From Paucisalibacillus globulus DSM 18846 (GTDB lineage: Bacteria > Bacillota > Bacilli > Bacillales > Amphibacillaceae), in the NCBI RefSeq assembly GCF_000482485.1, contig NZ_KI519435.1:204331-248775 (forward strand): 44,445 bases of DNA, written 5' to 3'. The notes under the pieces are model-generated. The model was given only the letters and a program-made list of their open reading frames with translations, searched no databases and was not told the origin of the DNA. This document shows positions 1 through 8,420 of this stretch, piece by piece. A program made the translations under genes and the position numbers. The first letter of the stretch is position 1. Each line of letters opens with the position of its first letter.

Positions 1-159
1 CATCATTTCGAACTAGGTTCTCCTTCAAAATGATGTGAATGATGCTCTTATACATCATTTCAACCTAGATTTGCATTAGAAGCGATGCGCATCTCAATAT
101 TTCTTAACCCTTACCGCACAGTCTATACACTATACGCATTTGATTGGACTTATCAATCT

Positions 160-1203
160 CTATAAGTCATCAAACCCATTTAAATCACTTGTTTTCGTAT
201 ACTGTCTAGATTTTTGTTCAAAGAAGTCTGTTTTTGTTCCATCAATATTATCAACATATGCACGGATCCATCTCATCGGGTTTTCTACGTTTTCAGGATA
301 GATTTCACTTAAGCCAAGTAATCGAAGCATTTTATTCGCTCGGTATTTGATATAGCCTTGCATTTGCTCTAAATCTATTCCATCAATCCCAGATAGTACA
401 TACATGGACCATTCTATTTCTAAATCCACTGCAATTCTGAACTCCTGATAAACCCAATTAATAAAATCCTCATTATTACGTTCCGGATATTCTGCAAGTG
501 TTGCACGGAATAGTTCTGAAATAAACCTCCCATGTTCCAGTTCATCCCGATTAATGTAACTAATCATTGTAGAGGTACCTACCATTTTATTATCCCTTGC
601 TAGGTTGTAGAAAAAAGCAAACCCAGAGTAGAAGAATAATCCCTCTAAAAGAGCAGTATAAACAAGTGTCTTCAAGATGTTTTCAACAGTAGGCTCTTCA
701 ACAAAAAGATTATATCCTTCGATTAGTCTCTCATTTCTTTTCAATAAAATAGGGTCTTTCCTACCGAGCTGGAATGCTTCATTTTGTTCCATTAATGATA
801 CAACGGATGAAAGGACATAGGAATAGCTTTCATTATGTACCGCTTCCTGTTGTGCGATAACAGCCATAATTGATTGAACAGAAGGATCTGTTGCATGTAA
901 TGAAAGTAATAATGCCGTTCTTGTTTGTGGTGCATCCAAAGTCGATAGCAAGCCTATAATTTTTAAGTAAGCATCTTGTTCCGCTTCTGTAAGCATAGGA
1001 AATTGCTTTACATCGGAAGACATATTTATTTCATCTGCTTGCCAATAATTCCCCACTAATCGCTTGTACATTTTATACCAATGCGGATATTTAATATCAT
1101 TCCAATTCAATATTCCACTAGACTCTCCGCCAAAAACTCGCGTTGATTTATTTGGAAATCGGGGTTCCATTGTTTTCGCCTTATTAAGCAATACGCTTGT
1201 CAT
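160..1203 (-). CDS. nrdF: Ribonucleoside-diphosphate reductase, beta (R2) subunit
   Basis: This is the small subunit of an aerobic class I ribonucleotide reductase. It houses the dimetal centre and tyrosyl radical that start reduction of ribonucleotides to deoxyribonucleotides. All six metal ligands of the family are visible: Asp90, Glu120 and His123 (EAVH), Glu187 (LLEG), and Glu221/His224 (DELEH). The radical Tyr127 sits four residues after His123. The 347-residue length is normal. The ATG is preceded by AAGGAG at a good distance and overlaps the end of the flavodoxin gene by 20 bp, so translation is probably coupled. It is the last gene of the alpha-flavodoxin-beta operon under the cobalamin riboswitch. 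The flavodoxin neighbour favours subclass Ib (NrdF), but I cannot exclude another class I subclass. Confidence 0.93.
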   Translation of the reverse strand: MTSVLLNKAKTMEPRFPNKSTRVFGGESSGILNWNDIKYPHWYKMYKRLVGNYWQADEINMSSDVKQFPMLTEAEQDAYLKIIGLLSTLDAPQTRTALLLSLHATDPSVQSIMAVIAQQEAVHNESYSYVLSSVVSLMEQNEAFQLGRKDPILLKRNERLIEGYNLFVEEPTVENILKTLVYTALLEGLFFYSGFAFFYNLARDNKMVGTSTMISYINRDELEHGRFISELFRATLAEYPERNNEDFINWVYQEFRIAVDLEIEWSMYVLSGIDGIDLEQMQGYIKYRANKMLRLLGLSEIYPENVENPMRWIRAYVDNIDGTKTDFFEQKSRQYTKTSDLNGFDDL

Positions 1204-1621
1204 GTTGTACGACTCCTTTCAACCATGTATCGATTAAAATTTCCTGAGAACCTCTTGGTGATTGCTCAATTTTCAACCCTGGCCATTTAGAACCATAAAA
1301 TGTAACTAACTTGTCAACCGCTCCACAAAAGAAACCAAATTGTGTATCTCCTGTACCAAATACTGCAATATTAGCTGGCTTATAACCAATTTCTAACACA
1401 AAATCCTTTATTTCGTCGGGTGTTGTTCCATTAGCCCAGGTAAATGTTCCAAGTAGTAAAACGTCATAGTTTGATGGATGGATAGGTGGATCAATACCAA
1501 TCCGGTGCATATCCACAGTTACGCCTCGAGATAAAAGTTTTTTCTCCATTAACTCCGCTGTTTCTTCCGTATTTCCACTGTATGATAAATAAGCAATTGC
1601 TACTCTCAACTTTGACACCAC
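1184..1621 (-). CDS. Flavodoxin in the NrdI position of the RNR operon
   Basis: This is a 145-residue flavodoxin fold protein. The FMN phosphate loop is YSGNTEET near residue 15, and later flavin-contacting loops are TFTWANGTTP and GTGDTQFG. It lies between the alpha and beta subunit genes and overlaps both (16 bp and 20 bp). In class Ib systems the gene in this place is usually NrdI, which makes the superoxide needed to build the Mn-tyrosyl cofactor. This sequence reads as an ordinary bacterial flavodoxin rather than a typical NrdI. Its role as activase or electron donor for the beta subunit is inferred from position. The start is uncertain: two GTG codons at 1621 and 1618, and a TTG overlapping the nrdE stop, are all possible. 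Confidence 0.85.
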   Translation of the reverse strand: MVSKLRVAIAYLSYSGNTEETAELMEKKLLSRGVTVDMHRIGIDPPIHPSNYDVLLLGTFTWANGTTPDEIKDFVLEIGYKPANIAVFGTGDTQFGFFCGAVDKLVTFYGSKWPGLKIEQSPRGSQEILIDTWLKGVVQHDKRIA

Positions 1622-3825
1622 TCACATTCTTCTACATCATTTGAGGTTGATCTTACATAATAAGTTGTTTTTAATCCTTCTTTCCATGCTTGTAGATGTA
1701 AATCGAGTAAGACGGAAGCTCGGATGGTGTTAGGAACATAAAAATTAAAAGAAATACTTTGATCAATATGTTTTTGACGAGCAGCATTCTGTTTCACTGA
1801 CCAACGTTGATCAACAATATAAGCAGAGCGCCGATAAATGTTGTACGTGTGATGATCTAATTCCGGTGCAGTTGTTGGAATCTTAAAGTCTTTTTTCTCT
1901 TCATGATAAAAAGGCTTAAACACTGGATCGATACTCGCTGTTGACCCGGCAATCATTGCAGTAGTCGAATTTGGCGCAACTGCCATTAAGTATCCGTTTC
2001 GCATTCCATTTTCCATGACCTGCGTCTTCAGTTCCTTCCATTCCTCACTGGTATATCCTTTTTCATCAAAATATGCACCTGTACTCCATTTACTACCAGA
2101 AAAGACAGGATAACTTCCTTTTTCTGCACATAACTCCATGCTACTTTTAATCGTTAAAAAGGCGATTTTTTCATAAAGTTTATCTGCAAAGTCAACTGCC
2201 TCCCCAGATTCCCATGAAATGTTCTTCTTTGCGAGCAAATGATGCCAACCAAATGTTCCAAGGCCAATCGCGCGGTATTTTTGATTAGTCATTTGTGTTT
2301 GCATTATCGGCAAGGTATTAATATCAATCACATTATCAAGCATTCGTACTTGTATTTTGATTAGCCGTTCTAACACATCGTCCGTAACGGCCTTCCCTAA
2401 GTTAATGGAGCTCAAGTTGCAAACGACAAAGTCACCTGGCTTGTACTTTTTTATCAGATAGCCAAATTCATTCGTATGTTCCTCCAAAAACTCTGTTGGA
2501 GATTGATTTTGTGTGATTTCTGTACACAGATTGGAACAATATATTATCCCATTATGGTTATTACTATTTTGTCTATTTACTTCATCTCGGTAGAACATAA
2601 ACGGGGTACCGGATTCCAGTTGGGACTTCATGATTCGCTTCATAATATCAATTGCAGGGACTTTTCTCTTGGATAGCTGGTCATTCTTAACACATTCGGC
2701 ATATTTCTCCCGAAAAGAACCACTTCCCTTTTCTTCATCGTAATAGTCCTCCAGTGAAAATCCCATCACTTCACGAACTTCATGTGGATCAAATAAATAC
2801 CAATCACCTCGCGCTTCCACCTGTTCCATGAATAAATCAGGCAAACACACACCAGTAAAAATATCGTGGGCACGCATCCGGTCATCGCCATTATTTAACT
2901 TTAAATCCAAGAATGATTCAATATCTTTATGCCAAACATCTAAATAGACAGCAATAGCCCCTTTACGCGTTCCAAGTTGGTCGACACTTACCGCAGTATT
3001 ATTCAACTGCTTAATCCAAGGAACTACACCACTGGACATTCCTTTAAATCCTTTAATAGAGCTTCCTCTTGCACGGATTTTCCCCATGTAGACACCAATT
3101 CCGCCACCATTTTTGGAAAGCTTCGCGATATCGGTATTGCTATCATAGATGGATTGCAAGCTATCATCTACCGTATCTATAAAACAGCTAGATAACTGAC
3201 CATGCGTTTTCCCCGCATTTGCAAGTGTAGGTGTTGCTACTGTCATGTATAAATTACTTAATGCCCAATAAGCCTCTACCACTAACTCTAGTCGTTTTGT
3301 GGGGTTTTCATCTTGCATGAGATGCATAGCAATTACCATCCATCGTTCTTGGGGTAGTTCATAAATACGTTTATTATGGTCCGTTGCTAAGTATCTGTTT
3401 GCTAAAGTGTATAGTCCTAAGTATGTAAACGTAAGATCATGGTCTGGATTTATTTTTTCAGCAAGAAAATCTATGTCTTCTTTACTGTATTTTTCTAATA
3501 GATTTGGGGTATAAATACCTTTTTGTGTTAATATGTCTAATAGATGATAGAAATCACCATACATTATTTTTTCATCATAGCCACGATTAGTTGCTGCTTG
3601 GTGGTACAGGCTCTGTAATAATAATCTACTGGCTACAAACGTCCAATTAGGATTAGCCTCATCCATGTTTTCCAACGCTTTCTTGGCAAGCAAATCTGTT
3701 GCTTTTTCGATTGTAAATCCATCAGGTATTATCACATTCCATTCTGTTGCACTGACTTGTAAGCCATCCATGGCCAATCTAATTCGTTCGTTAATACTTA
3801 TTCTCGTCGTTGTTTCTGTTACCAT
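1606..3825 (-). CDS. nrdE: Ribonucleoside-diphosphate reductase, alpha (R1) subunit
   Basis: This is the catalytic subunit of the class I ribonucleotide reductase. It binds NDP substrates and carries the active-site cysteines. Recognisable family segments are LSSCFIDT, NGGGIGVYMG, NLCTEI and PNSTTAMIAGSTASIDP. A C-terminal CEWC (Cys734, Cys737) is the redox-shuttle tail that is re-reduced by thioredoxin or glutaredoxin-like proteins. At 739 residues there is no room for an N-terminal ATP-cone, as is usual for NrdE-type subunits. The ATG is preceded by TAGGAGG. It is the first gene of the operon, directly downstream of the riboswitch terminator, so its expression should fall when cobalamin is available. 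Confidence 0.93.
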   Translation of the reverse strand: MVTETTTRISINERIRLAMDGLQVSATEWNVIIPDGFTIEKATDLLAKKALENMDEANPNWTFVASRLLLQSLYHQAATNRGYDEKIMYGDFYHLLDILTQKGIYTPNLLEKYSKEDIDFLAEKINPDHDLTFTYLGLYTLANRYLATDHNKRIYELPQERWMVIAMHLMQDENPTKRLELVVEAYWALSNLYMTVATPTLANAGKTHGQLSSCFIDTVDDSLQSIYDSNTDIAKLSKNGGGIGVYMGKIRARGSSIKGFKGMSSGVVPWIKQLNNTAVSVDQLGTRKGAIAVYLDVWHKDIESFLDLKLNNGDDRMRAHDIFTGVCLPDLFMEQVEARGDWYLFDPHEVREVMGFSLEDYYDEEKGSGSFREKYAECVKNDQLSKRKVPAIDIMKRIMKSQLESGTPFMFYRDEVNRQNSNNHNGIIYCSNLCTEITQNQSPTEFLEEHTNEFGYLIKKYKPGDFVVCNLSSINLGKAVTDDVLERLIKIQVRMLDNVIDINTLPIMQTQMTNQKYRAIGLGTFGWHHLLAKKNISWESGEAVDFADKLYEKIAFLTIKSSMELCAEKGSYPVFSGSKWSTGAYFDEKGYTSEEWKELKTQVMENGMRNGYLMAVAPNSTTAMIAGSTASIDPVFKPFYHEEKKDFKIPTTAPELDHHTYNIYRRSAYIVDQRWSVKQNAARQKHIDQSISFNFYVPNTIRASVLLDLHLQAWKEGLKTTYYVRSTSNDVEECEWCQS

Positions 3826-3852
3826 CTAAATAAACCTCCTAAAATATTAAAA

Positions 3853-3877
3853 GCCGCTCACCCAAGGGATGAACGGC
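3853..3877 (-). terminator. Intrinsic terminator, expression platform of the cobalamin riboswitch
   Basis: An 8-bp stem (GCCGTTCA pairing with TGAGCGGC, one G-U) is followed on the minus strand by TTTTAATATTTT. It lies between the B12 aptamer and the nrdE ribosome binding site, so readthrough of this hairpin would decide whether the operon is transcribed. Confidence 0.85.
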
Positions 3878-3962
3878 ACATAAAAACGACAGAAATTATC
3901 CAATATGTATAACTCCATCGTTTCATGCTCTTTCAACCCGAAGAAAAATGAAACTTTAAGTG

Positions 3963-4113
3963 ATGGCAGGTCTCCTGGCTTGTGTTTCACTCTACTAAAG
4001 TCCTTCCCATATCATTGATACAGTGGATTGCTCGTTCGTCGACACTTACAGTTGCGGGGACAGCTTCAGATTATAACTGAATTCCCTTTTCAGACAATAT
4101 TTGTCACCATTAC
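3963..4113 (-). ncRNA. Cobalamin (AdoCbl) riboswitch upstream of nrdE
   Basis: Read on the minus strand, the segment contains the conserved core pieces of the cobalamin riboswitch in the right order. They are AAAAGGGAA, then GCTGTCCCCGCAACTGTAA, then CCACTG, then GGGAAGG, and finally the B12 box AGCCAGGAGACCTGCC at about 3964-3980. An intrinsic terminator follows before nrdE. Known members of this family switch off the downstream gene when adenosylcobalamin binds. Control of a B12-independent ribonucleotide reductase by such a switch normally accompanies a B12-dependent class II enzyme elsewhere in the genome. Confidence 0.95.
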
Positions 4114-4120
4114 TTACGGT

Positions 4121-4149
4121 ACTATATATAGTATTTAGTTTTCTTTCAA
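4121..4149 (-). promoter_or_regulatory. Candidate sigma-A promoter of the riboswitch-nrd operon
   Basis: On the minus strand, TTGAAA (4149-4144) and TATAGT (4126-4121) are separated by 17 bp. This places the start of transcription just before the cobalamin aptamer. Confidence 0.6.
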
Positions 4150-4272
4150 ATCACAATATATTGTATTAATAGACTATCATAGATAGATAAACTTTGCAAT
4201 CTTAATTTGCTAGATTAGGAAAATGATTTTGGATTAGGTACAATTAAATTATTGATTTGGAGGTAGATAGTT

Positions 4273-4998
4273 GTGCAAGAAATTGTTGAATTGATTCGCT
4301 CATCTACTTATACCTTATTCTTTACCGGTGCTGGGATGTCTACGGAAAGTGGACTACCAGATTTTCGATCAAAGAATAGAGGGCTTTGGACAAAATTCAA
4401 TCCAGATGAATTAGCCAATGCACATGCTTTAAATCATAACTTTAAAGAGTTTACAGAATTTTACCAGTACAGACTAAGGGAAATTGATAAATACCAGCCC
4501 CATGAAGGTCATTTAATCCTTGGTATATGGGAAAAGAAAGGGTTAGTCAAAGGAATTATCACACAGAATGTTGATGGTTTTCATCACGATGCCGGAAGCG
4601 GTAACGTAATGGAGTTACACGGGACTTTTCGCAAGTTTTTCTGTAATCAATGTAAAAGAGAACATGACCGAGAAGATTACCTGAATGGTCGTGATCAGTG
4701 TGAGTACTGTGATGGTCCAGTTCGTCCAGGAATTGTTCTTTTCGGGGAAATGCTTCCAGAGGATGTATTTCATAAGGCCGAAATAGAAACAGCTAAGGCT
4801 GATTTGTTTATCGTTTTGGGTTCCTCACTTACTGTTACACCTGCAAATATGTTTCCGATGATTGCCAAAGAGCGCGGGGCTAAGCTTGTTATTATTAATC
4901 GCGAGGCTACACCGATGGATCACTATGCGGATTATATTGTTCGAGATCAGAGTATAAGAGAGTTTTTAATTGAAATTAATCACCACCTATCTTTCTAA
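4273..4998 (+). CDS. cobB: NAD-dependent protein deacylase, sirtuin family
   Basis: This is a sirtuin that removes acetyl or other acyl groups from lysines using NAD+. It shows the Rossmann and NAD-binding motifs GAGMSTESGLPDFRS (residues 19-33) and TQNVDGFHHDAGS. The catalytic base is His116 (ELHGTF), a four-cysteine zinc site is formed by Cys124/127/143/146, and GSSLTVTPA lies near the C-terminus. At 241 residues it has bacterial CobB/SrtN size. The start is GTG, supported by GGAGG ten bases upstream. It is a single gene divergent from the nrd operon, and its transcript should end at the bidirectional hairpin near 5130. Confidence 0.95.
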   Translation: MQEIVELIRSSTYTLFFTGAGMSTESGLPDFRSKNRGLWTKFNPDELANAHALNHNFKEFTEFYQYRLREIDKYQPHEGHLILGIWEKKGLVKGIITQNVDGFHHDAGSGNVMELHGTFRKFFCNQCKREHDREDYLNGRDQCEYCDGPVRPGIVLFGEMLPEDVFHKAEIETAKADLFIVLGSSLTVTPANMFPMIAKERGAKLVIINREATPMDHYADYIVRDQSIREFLIEINHHLSF

Positions 4999-5113
4999 GG
5001 TTTTGTTAAGTTGGAAATAAGGCATTCATCAACTTTTGTTAAGATTCTTGGAAAACTTACGTAATAGTTTTTTGTTGCGTTCCGTTTTAAAAGATGATGA
5101 GGGCTCTAAATAC

Positions 5114-5145
5114 GAAAAAACAGGGATGAAATATCCCTGTTTTCC
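5114..5145. terminator. Bidirectional terminator between sirtuin and ABC operon
   Basis: The stem AACAGGGAT/ATCCCTGTT has a 5-base loop, with T runs on both sides. It can end the sirtuin transcript on the plus strand and the ABC operon on the minus strand. Confidence 0.85.
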
Positions 5146-5150
5146 CTTAT

Positions 5151-5945
5151 TCATCCCAACACAGCTCGGTCACTTTCAAATTGCTCTCCACGAATACGTT
5201 GGAATTCTTTCAATAAATCTTCAATTGTTAGGTTCTGTTTCTTTTCACCCTTAATATCCAATATAATTTGTCCTTTATCCATCATAATTAAACGATTTCC
5301 TAAGTCCAAAGCCTGTTGCATATTATGGGTGACCATTAGCGTTGTTAACCCATGGTCTTCTACAACTTTTTTGGTTAAATTTGTAATTAATTCAGCTCGT
5401 GCTGGATCAAGTGCCGCAGTATGTTCATCAAGGAGTAATATATTCGGATTAGTGAAGGTTGCCATTAATAATGATAGGGCCTGTCGCTCTCCACCTGATA
5501 ATAATCCTACTTTAGCATTCAACCGATCCTCTAATCCTAAATTTAATGTTTTTAAATGCTCTCTAAATTGAACTTTACGTTGTTTAGTAACCCCTGGCTT
5601 AAGCTTTCTTTTCCTGATTCGGGAATAGGCCATGGCAAGATTTTCTTCAATCGTCATCGATGGAGCCGTTCCAGCCATAGGATCCTGGAAGACCCGTCCA
5701 ATATAAGCAGAACGCTTAAATTCAGGAAGCATCGTTACATCTTTATCAGAGATAATTACTTCTCCTACATCCGGCACTAGATTACCAGAAATGGTATTCA
5801 TTAGGGTTGATTTACCTGCACCGTTACTCCCAATAACCGTTACAAATTCCCCTTCATGAAGTTCTAAATTAATTCCCTGTAATGCTTTCTTTTCATCAGG
5901 AGTACCTTCGTTAAAAGTAATGGCAACATCTTTAACATGTAGCAT
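5151..5945 (-). CDS. ABC transporter ATP-binding protein
   Basis: This is the ATPase of an importer of the type with a PF04392-like binding protein (COG1101-type ATPase). The Walker A motif is GSNGAGKS, the signature is LSGGERQ, Walker B is ILLLDE, and the H-loop is in MVTHNMQQAL. I prefer the ATG at 5945. An in-frame GTG at 5954 abuts the GGGAGG site with no spacer, whereas 5945 is 9 bases from it. The gene then begins one base after the permease stop (TAA-T-ATG), so translation is coupled. Relatives in this family include tryptophan or other amino-acid/purine uptake systems, and the substrate cannot be read from this gene. Confidence 0.93.
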   Translation of the reverse strand: MLHVKDVAITFNEGTPDEKKALQGINLELHEGEFVTVIGSNGAGKSTLMNTISGNLVPDVGEVIISDKDVTMLPEFKRSAYIGRVFQDPMAGTAPSMTIEENLAMAYSRIRKRKLKPGVTKQRKVQFREHLKTLNLGLEDRLNAKVGLLSGGERQALSLLMATFTNPNILLLDEHTAALDPARAELITNLTKKVVEDHGLTTLMVTHNMQQALDLGNRLIMMDKGQIILDIKGEKKQNLTIEDLLKEFQRIRGEQFESDRAVLG

Positions 5946-5946
5946 A

Positions 5947-6927
5947 TTAGGCACCCTCCCTTACTTGACCAAGTGCAGCTCGCTTTTGAAGCCGGCGTTT
6001 TTTATCTTTTCGAGCTTGAAGGATTCTCGGTGCAATAAGTGCAACCATTACAATAAATGCGGTTATCAGCTTCATGTCACCAGTTTCCAAGAAATCAACA
6101 CGAAGCGCCAAGGTAACGACCATACGATAAACAATCGCACCACCAATTACAGCGATAGTTGCAATGGCAATGGTTCTTTTTCCGATTAGTGCTTCCCCGA
6201 TAATAACGGATGCTAGACCAATAACAATCATACCTATTCCCATGGAAACATCAGCAAATCCACCGATTTGGGCAATTAAAGCGCCACTTAAGGCAACCAT
6301 AGCGTTAGAAATACCAACACCTAATATAATCAGATTATCTGTATTTGCTGATAAACTACGAATCATCCGTTTATTATCACCTGTTGCACGTAATGCCAAT
6401 CCTACTTCTGTTTTTAAGAAATAATCCGTTAAGTATTTAATAACTAATACCACGACAATCATGAAAAATACAATCACCCATGTTGCTGGAGCACGTTCCG
6501 ATCCAATCGCAGTAAAAATACCGTTAAGAAAGCTATCTAATCCAGCTGGCCACATGTCACGAAGCTGTGAAAAAATAGTCGGTTGATTGTGTAAGGATAC
6601 TGTCGGTGAATCCATAATTCGTAGATTAATGGAATATAATGCAATCATCATTAAAATCCCAGATAATAACGCATTTATTTTTCCTTTTGTATGAAGGAGA
6701 CCAGTTATACAACCTGCAATAAATCCTGCGCCGATTGCCATCAATGTCGCAACGATAGGAGACACGCCGTTAACAATAGAAATCGCCGCTACACCAGCAC
6801 CGGTAACAAAGCTACCATCTACCGTTAAATCAGGAAAATCCAATACTCGGAAGGTTAGATATACCCCTAAAGCCATAATTGCATAAATAATTCCAGATTC
6901 AACAGCACCGAATAATGCTAAAGCCAA
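5947..6927 (-). CDS. ABC transporter permease
   Basis: This is an integral membrane permease of about 326 residues with eight or nine hydrophobic segments. It is of the COG4120 / LivH-like fold that pairs with PF04392 binding proteins. Its start is TTG, preceded by AAAAGGAGG about ten bases upstream. It is the middle gene of the operon: a hairpin in the 120-bp gap separates it from the lipoprotein gene, and its stop is joined to the ATPase start. One permease is encoded, so it probably acts as a homodimer. Confidence 0.92.
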   Translation of the reverse strand: MALALFGAVESGIIYAIMALGVYLTFRVLDFPDLTVDGSFVTGAGVAAISIVNGVSPIVATLMAIGAGFIAGCITGLLHTKGKINALLSGILMMIALYSINLRIMDSPTVSLHNQPTIFSQLRDMWPAGLDSFLNGIFTAIGSERAPATWVIVFFMIVVVLVIKYLTDYFLKTEVGLALRATGDNKRMIRSLSANTDNLIILGVGISNAMVALSGALIAQIGGFADVSMGIGMIVIGLASVIIGEALIGKRTIAIATIAVIGGAIVYRMVVTLALRVDFLETGDMKLITAFIVMVALIAPRILQARKDKKRRLQKRAALGQVREGA

Positions 6928-6992
6928 TTTATATTTACCTCCTTTTCCACATCCTAAACAAGCAAATGTGGAAATAAACTCTTTAGAATAGA

Positions 6993-7016
6993 GAAGCAGG
7001 CACCTGAGCCTGCTTC
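6993..7016 (-). other. Intercistronic hairpin between binding protein and permease
   Basis: A perfect 9-bp inverted repeat (GAAGCAGGC/GCCTGCTTC) has a 6-base loop and no clean T run. Such hairpins often stabilise the upstream message or partly attenuate readthrough. Either would give more binding protein than permease. Confidence 0.6.
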
Positions 7017-7050
7017 AAATTTGGACTTATAGGGTACATTCGTTTCTTAC

Positions 7051-8079
7051 TTACTCCACTTCAACTGTCTCTACAAATTGAGCATCTCCATCCCAATCTG
7101 CATTCCATTCAATACCTTGTTCTTCAGCAGCGCCTTTATTGATGAACAATTGAATTTCCGGTGGATACTCTACATTAATATCTTGTGGAGATTTTCCATC
7201 CCTTAAAATTTCAACAGCCATCTCACCTGTACGCTTACCGATAGTAAAATAGTCAATACCAAACGTTACAAATCCACCCTTAGCTAATGAGTCAGGCTCA
7301 CCAACAACTAATGGAATATCTTGTTCATTCGCAACGGATACAACACTTTCAAGAGCTGAAACTACCATGTTATCCGTAACAATATAGAATAAATCAACTT
7401 CACTAACTAATGATTGTGCTGCTTGTTGAACTTCTGAAGAGTTTCCTACCGTACGTTCTTCAAAACTTAATGAAGTACCTTCACCAGCAGCTTTTACTGC
7501 CTCAATTTGCGTTACTGAGTTAGACTCACCAGCATTATAAATTAAGCCGACTGCTGCATCAGGGAAATACTTATCAATAAAGTTTACGGTTTCTTTGATA
7601 GCATCCGGATGAAGGTCTACAACGCCAGTAATATTTTCACCAGGTTTATCCATTGCTTCCACGATATCTGATTCAACGGCATCTGTAACAGAGGTGAATA
7701 ACACAGGAATATCTCTTGCATCCTTTGTAGCTTCAAGTGCAGATAGGGCTGCAGGTGTAGAGTTCGCAAAAATCAGATCCACATTATCTGCAACAAATCC
7801 ATCTGAGATGGGCTTAAGATTGTTTTGATCACCTTGTGCGCTTTCGTATTTAAATTCAACATCAAGGCCGGCTTCTTCTAAAGCAGCTTGGAAGCCTTCA
7901 TATGCTTTATCTAGAGATGGATGTTCTACTATTTGTGAAGCTCCAATCACATACTTCTTTCCACTTTCACTGTCTGCACTGTCACCATCTGAACTATTCC
8001 CATCTGAGCCCCCACCACATGCTGCTAACACTAGTAAACTAATCATTCCTATGACTAAAACTAAAAGCCCTCTTTTCAT
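7051..8079 (-). CDS. ABC transporter substrate-binding lipoprotein (PF04392 type)
   Basis: The protein begins with a lipoprotein signal peptide, a hydrophobic stretch ending in LVLAAC with Cys21 as the lipidated residue, followed by a Gly/Ser/Asp-rich linker. The mature part, with segments such as IGASQIVEHPSLDKAYEG and FVTFGIDYFTIGKRTGEMA, matches the family of binding proteins that includes TrpX of streptococci. It captures the substrate outside the membrane for the adjacent permease and ATPase. The ATG has GGGGGAG upstream. It is the first gene of the operon, preceded by a strong promoter and a leader of about 200 nt. No T-box motif is present, so a tryptophan role is not supported by regulation. 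Confidence 0.92.
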   Translation of the reverse strand: MKRGLLVLVIGMISLLVLAACGGGSDGNSSDGDSADSESGKKYVIGASQIVEHPSLDKAYEGFQAALEEAGLDVEFKYESAQGDQNNLKPISDGFVADNVDLIFANSTPAALSALEATKDARDIPVLFTSVTDAVESDIVEAMDKPGENITGVVDLHPDAIKETVNFIDKYFPDAAVGLIYNAGESNSVTQIEAVKAAGEGTSLSFEERTVGNSSEVQQAAQSLVSEVDLFYIVTDNMVVSALESVVSVANEQDIPLVVGEPDSLAKGGFVTFGIDYFTIGKRTGEMAVEILRDGKSPQDINVEYPPEIQLFINKGAAEEQGIEWNADWDGDAQFVETVEVE

Positions 8080-8153
8080 CCTATACTCCCCCTTATTCTC
8101 ATCTTAGAAAAACTCTTATTCGCTTGTCTCTTAGCGGAAACTACTTGTATTGC

Positions 8154-8262
8154 AACGTGTAAAATTACGTCTTGTAGCATTCCCTTTTCGAAAAGTCTCA
8201 AGCAAGACGAGCACTTTCATGTGATAGTTTTTCTACACGTTAGGAAAGTTTTATTACTTTCC
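8154..8262 (-). ncRNA. Candidate structured 5' leader of the ABC operon
   Basis: The leader contains several nested perfect pairings. AACGTGTA at 8154-8161 pairs with TACACGTT at 8234-8241 (8 bp). Inside it, CGTCTTG at 8168-8174 pairs with CAAGACG at 8203-8209 (7 bp), which in turn encloses the palindrome CTTTTCGAAAAG at 8184-8195. A separate 7-bp hairpin lies at 8243-8262. I could not match the segment to the T-box, purine, lysine, SAM or ykkC consensus. No clear terminator precedes the gene. The pairings are visible, but regulatory function is inference. Confidence 0.45.
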
Positions 8263-8293
8263 AAACTACGGAATTGAAACTATAATTTGAGAA

Positions 8294-8321
8294 ATTATAA
8301 CATACTGAAAATACTAGTCAA
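8294..8321 (-). promoter_or_regulatory. Sigma-A promoter of the ABC operon
   Basis: On the minus strand, TTGACT (8321-8316) and a perfect TATAAT (8299-8294) are 16 bp apart. This gives a transcript with about 205 nt of untranslated leader. Confidence 0.8.
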
Positions 8322-8420
8322 GTTTGTTTTTTGATAATTCTATCTTTTTGTAAACGCTTACCCTTAAGTCCTTCACGTGCTTTTCAAAATAAAATTAATT
8401 TTCTTTGCCATCCCTCTTTT

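Noticed and set aside
1-159. Terminator or small gene downstream of nrdF
   Set aside because: There is a 7-bp inverted repeat over the nrdF stop (147-168) but no T run, and no convincing reading frame, so nothing is called here.
160-1203. Metal-free subclass Ie R2 protein
   Set aside because: All six carboxylate/histidine ligands and the radical tyrosine are in place.
8080-8330. Tryptophan T-box leader for a TrpXYZ-like importer
   Set aside because: The conserved T-box sequence (AGGGTGGNACCGCG) and an antiterminator/terminator pair are absent.
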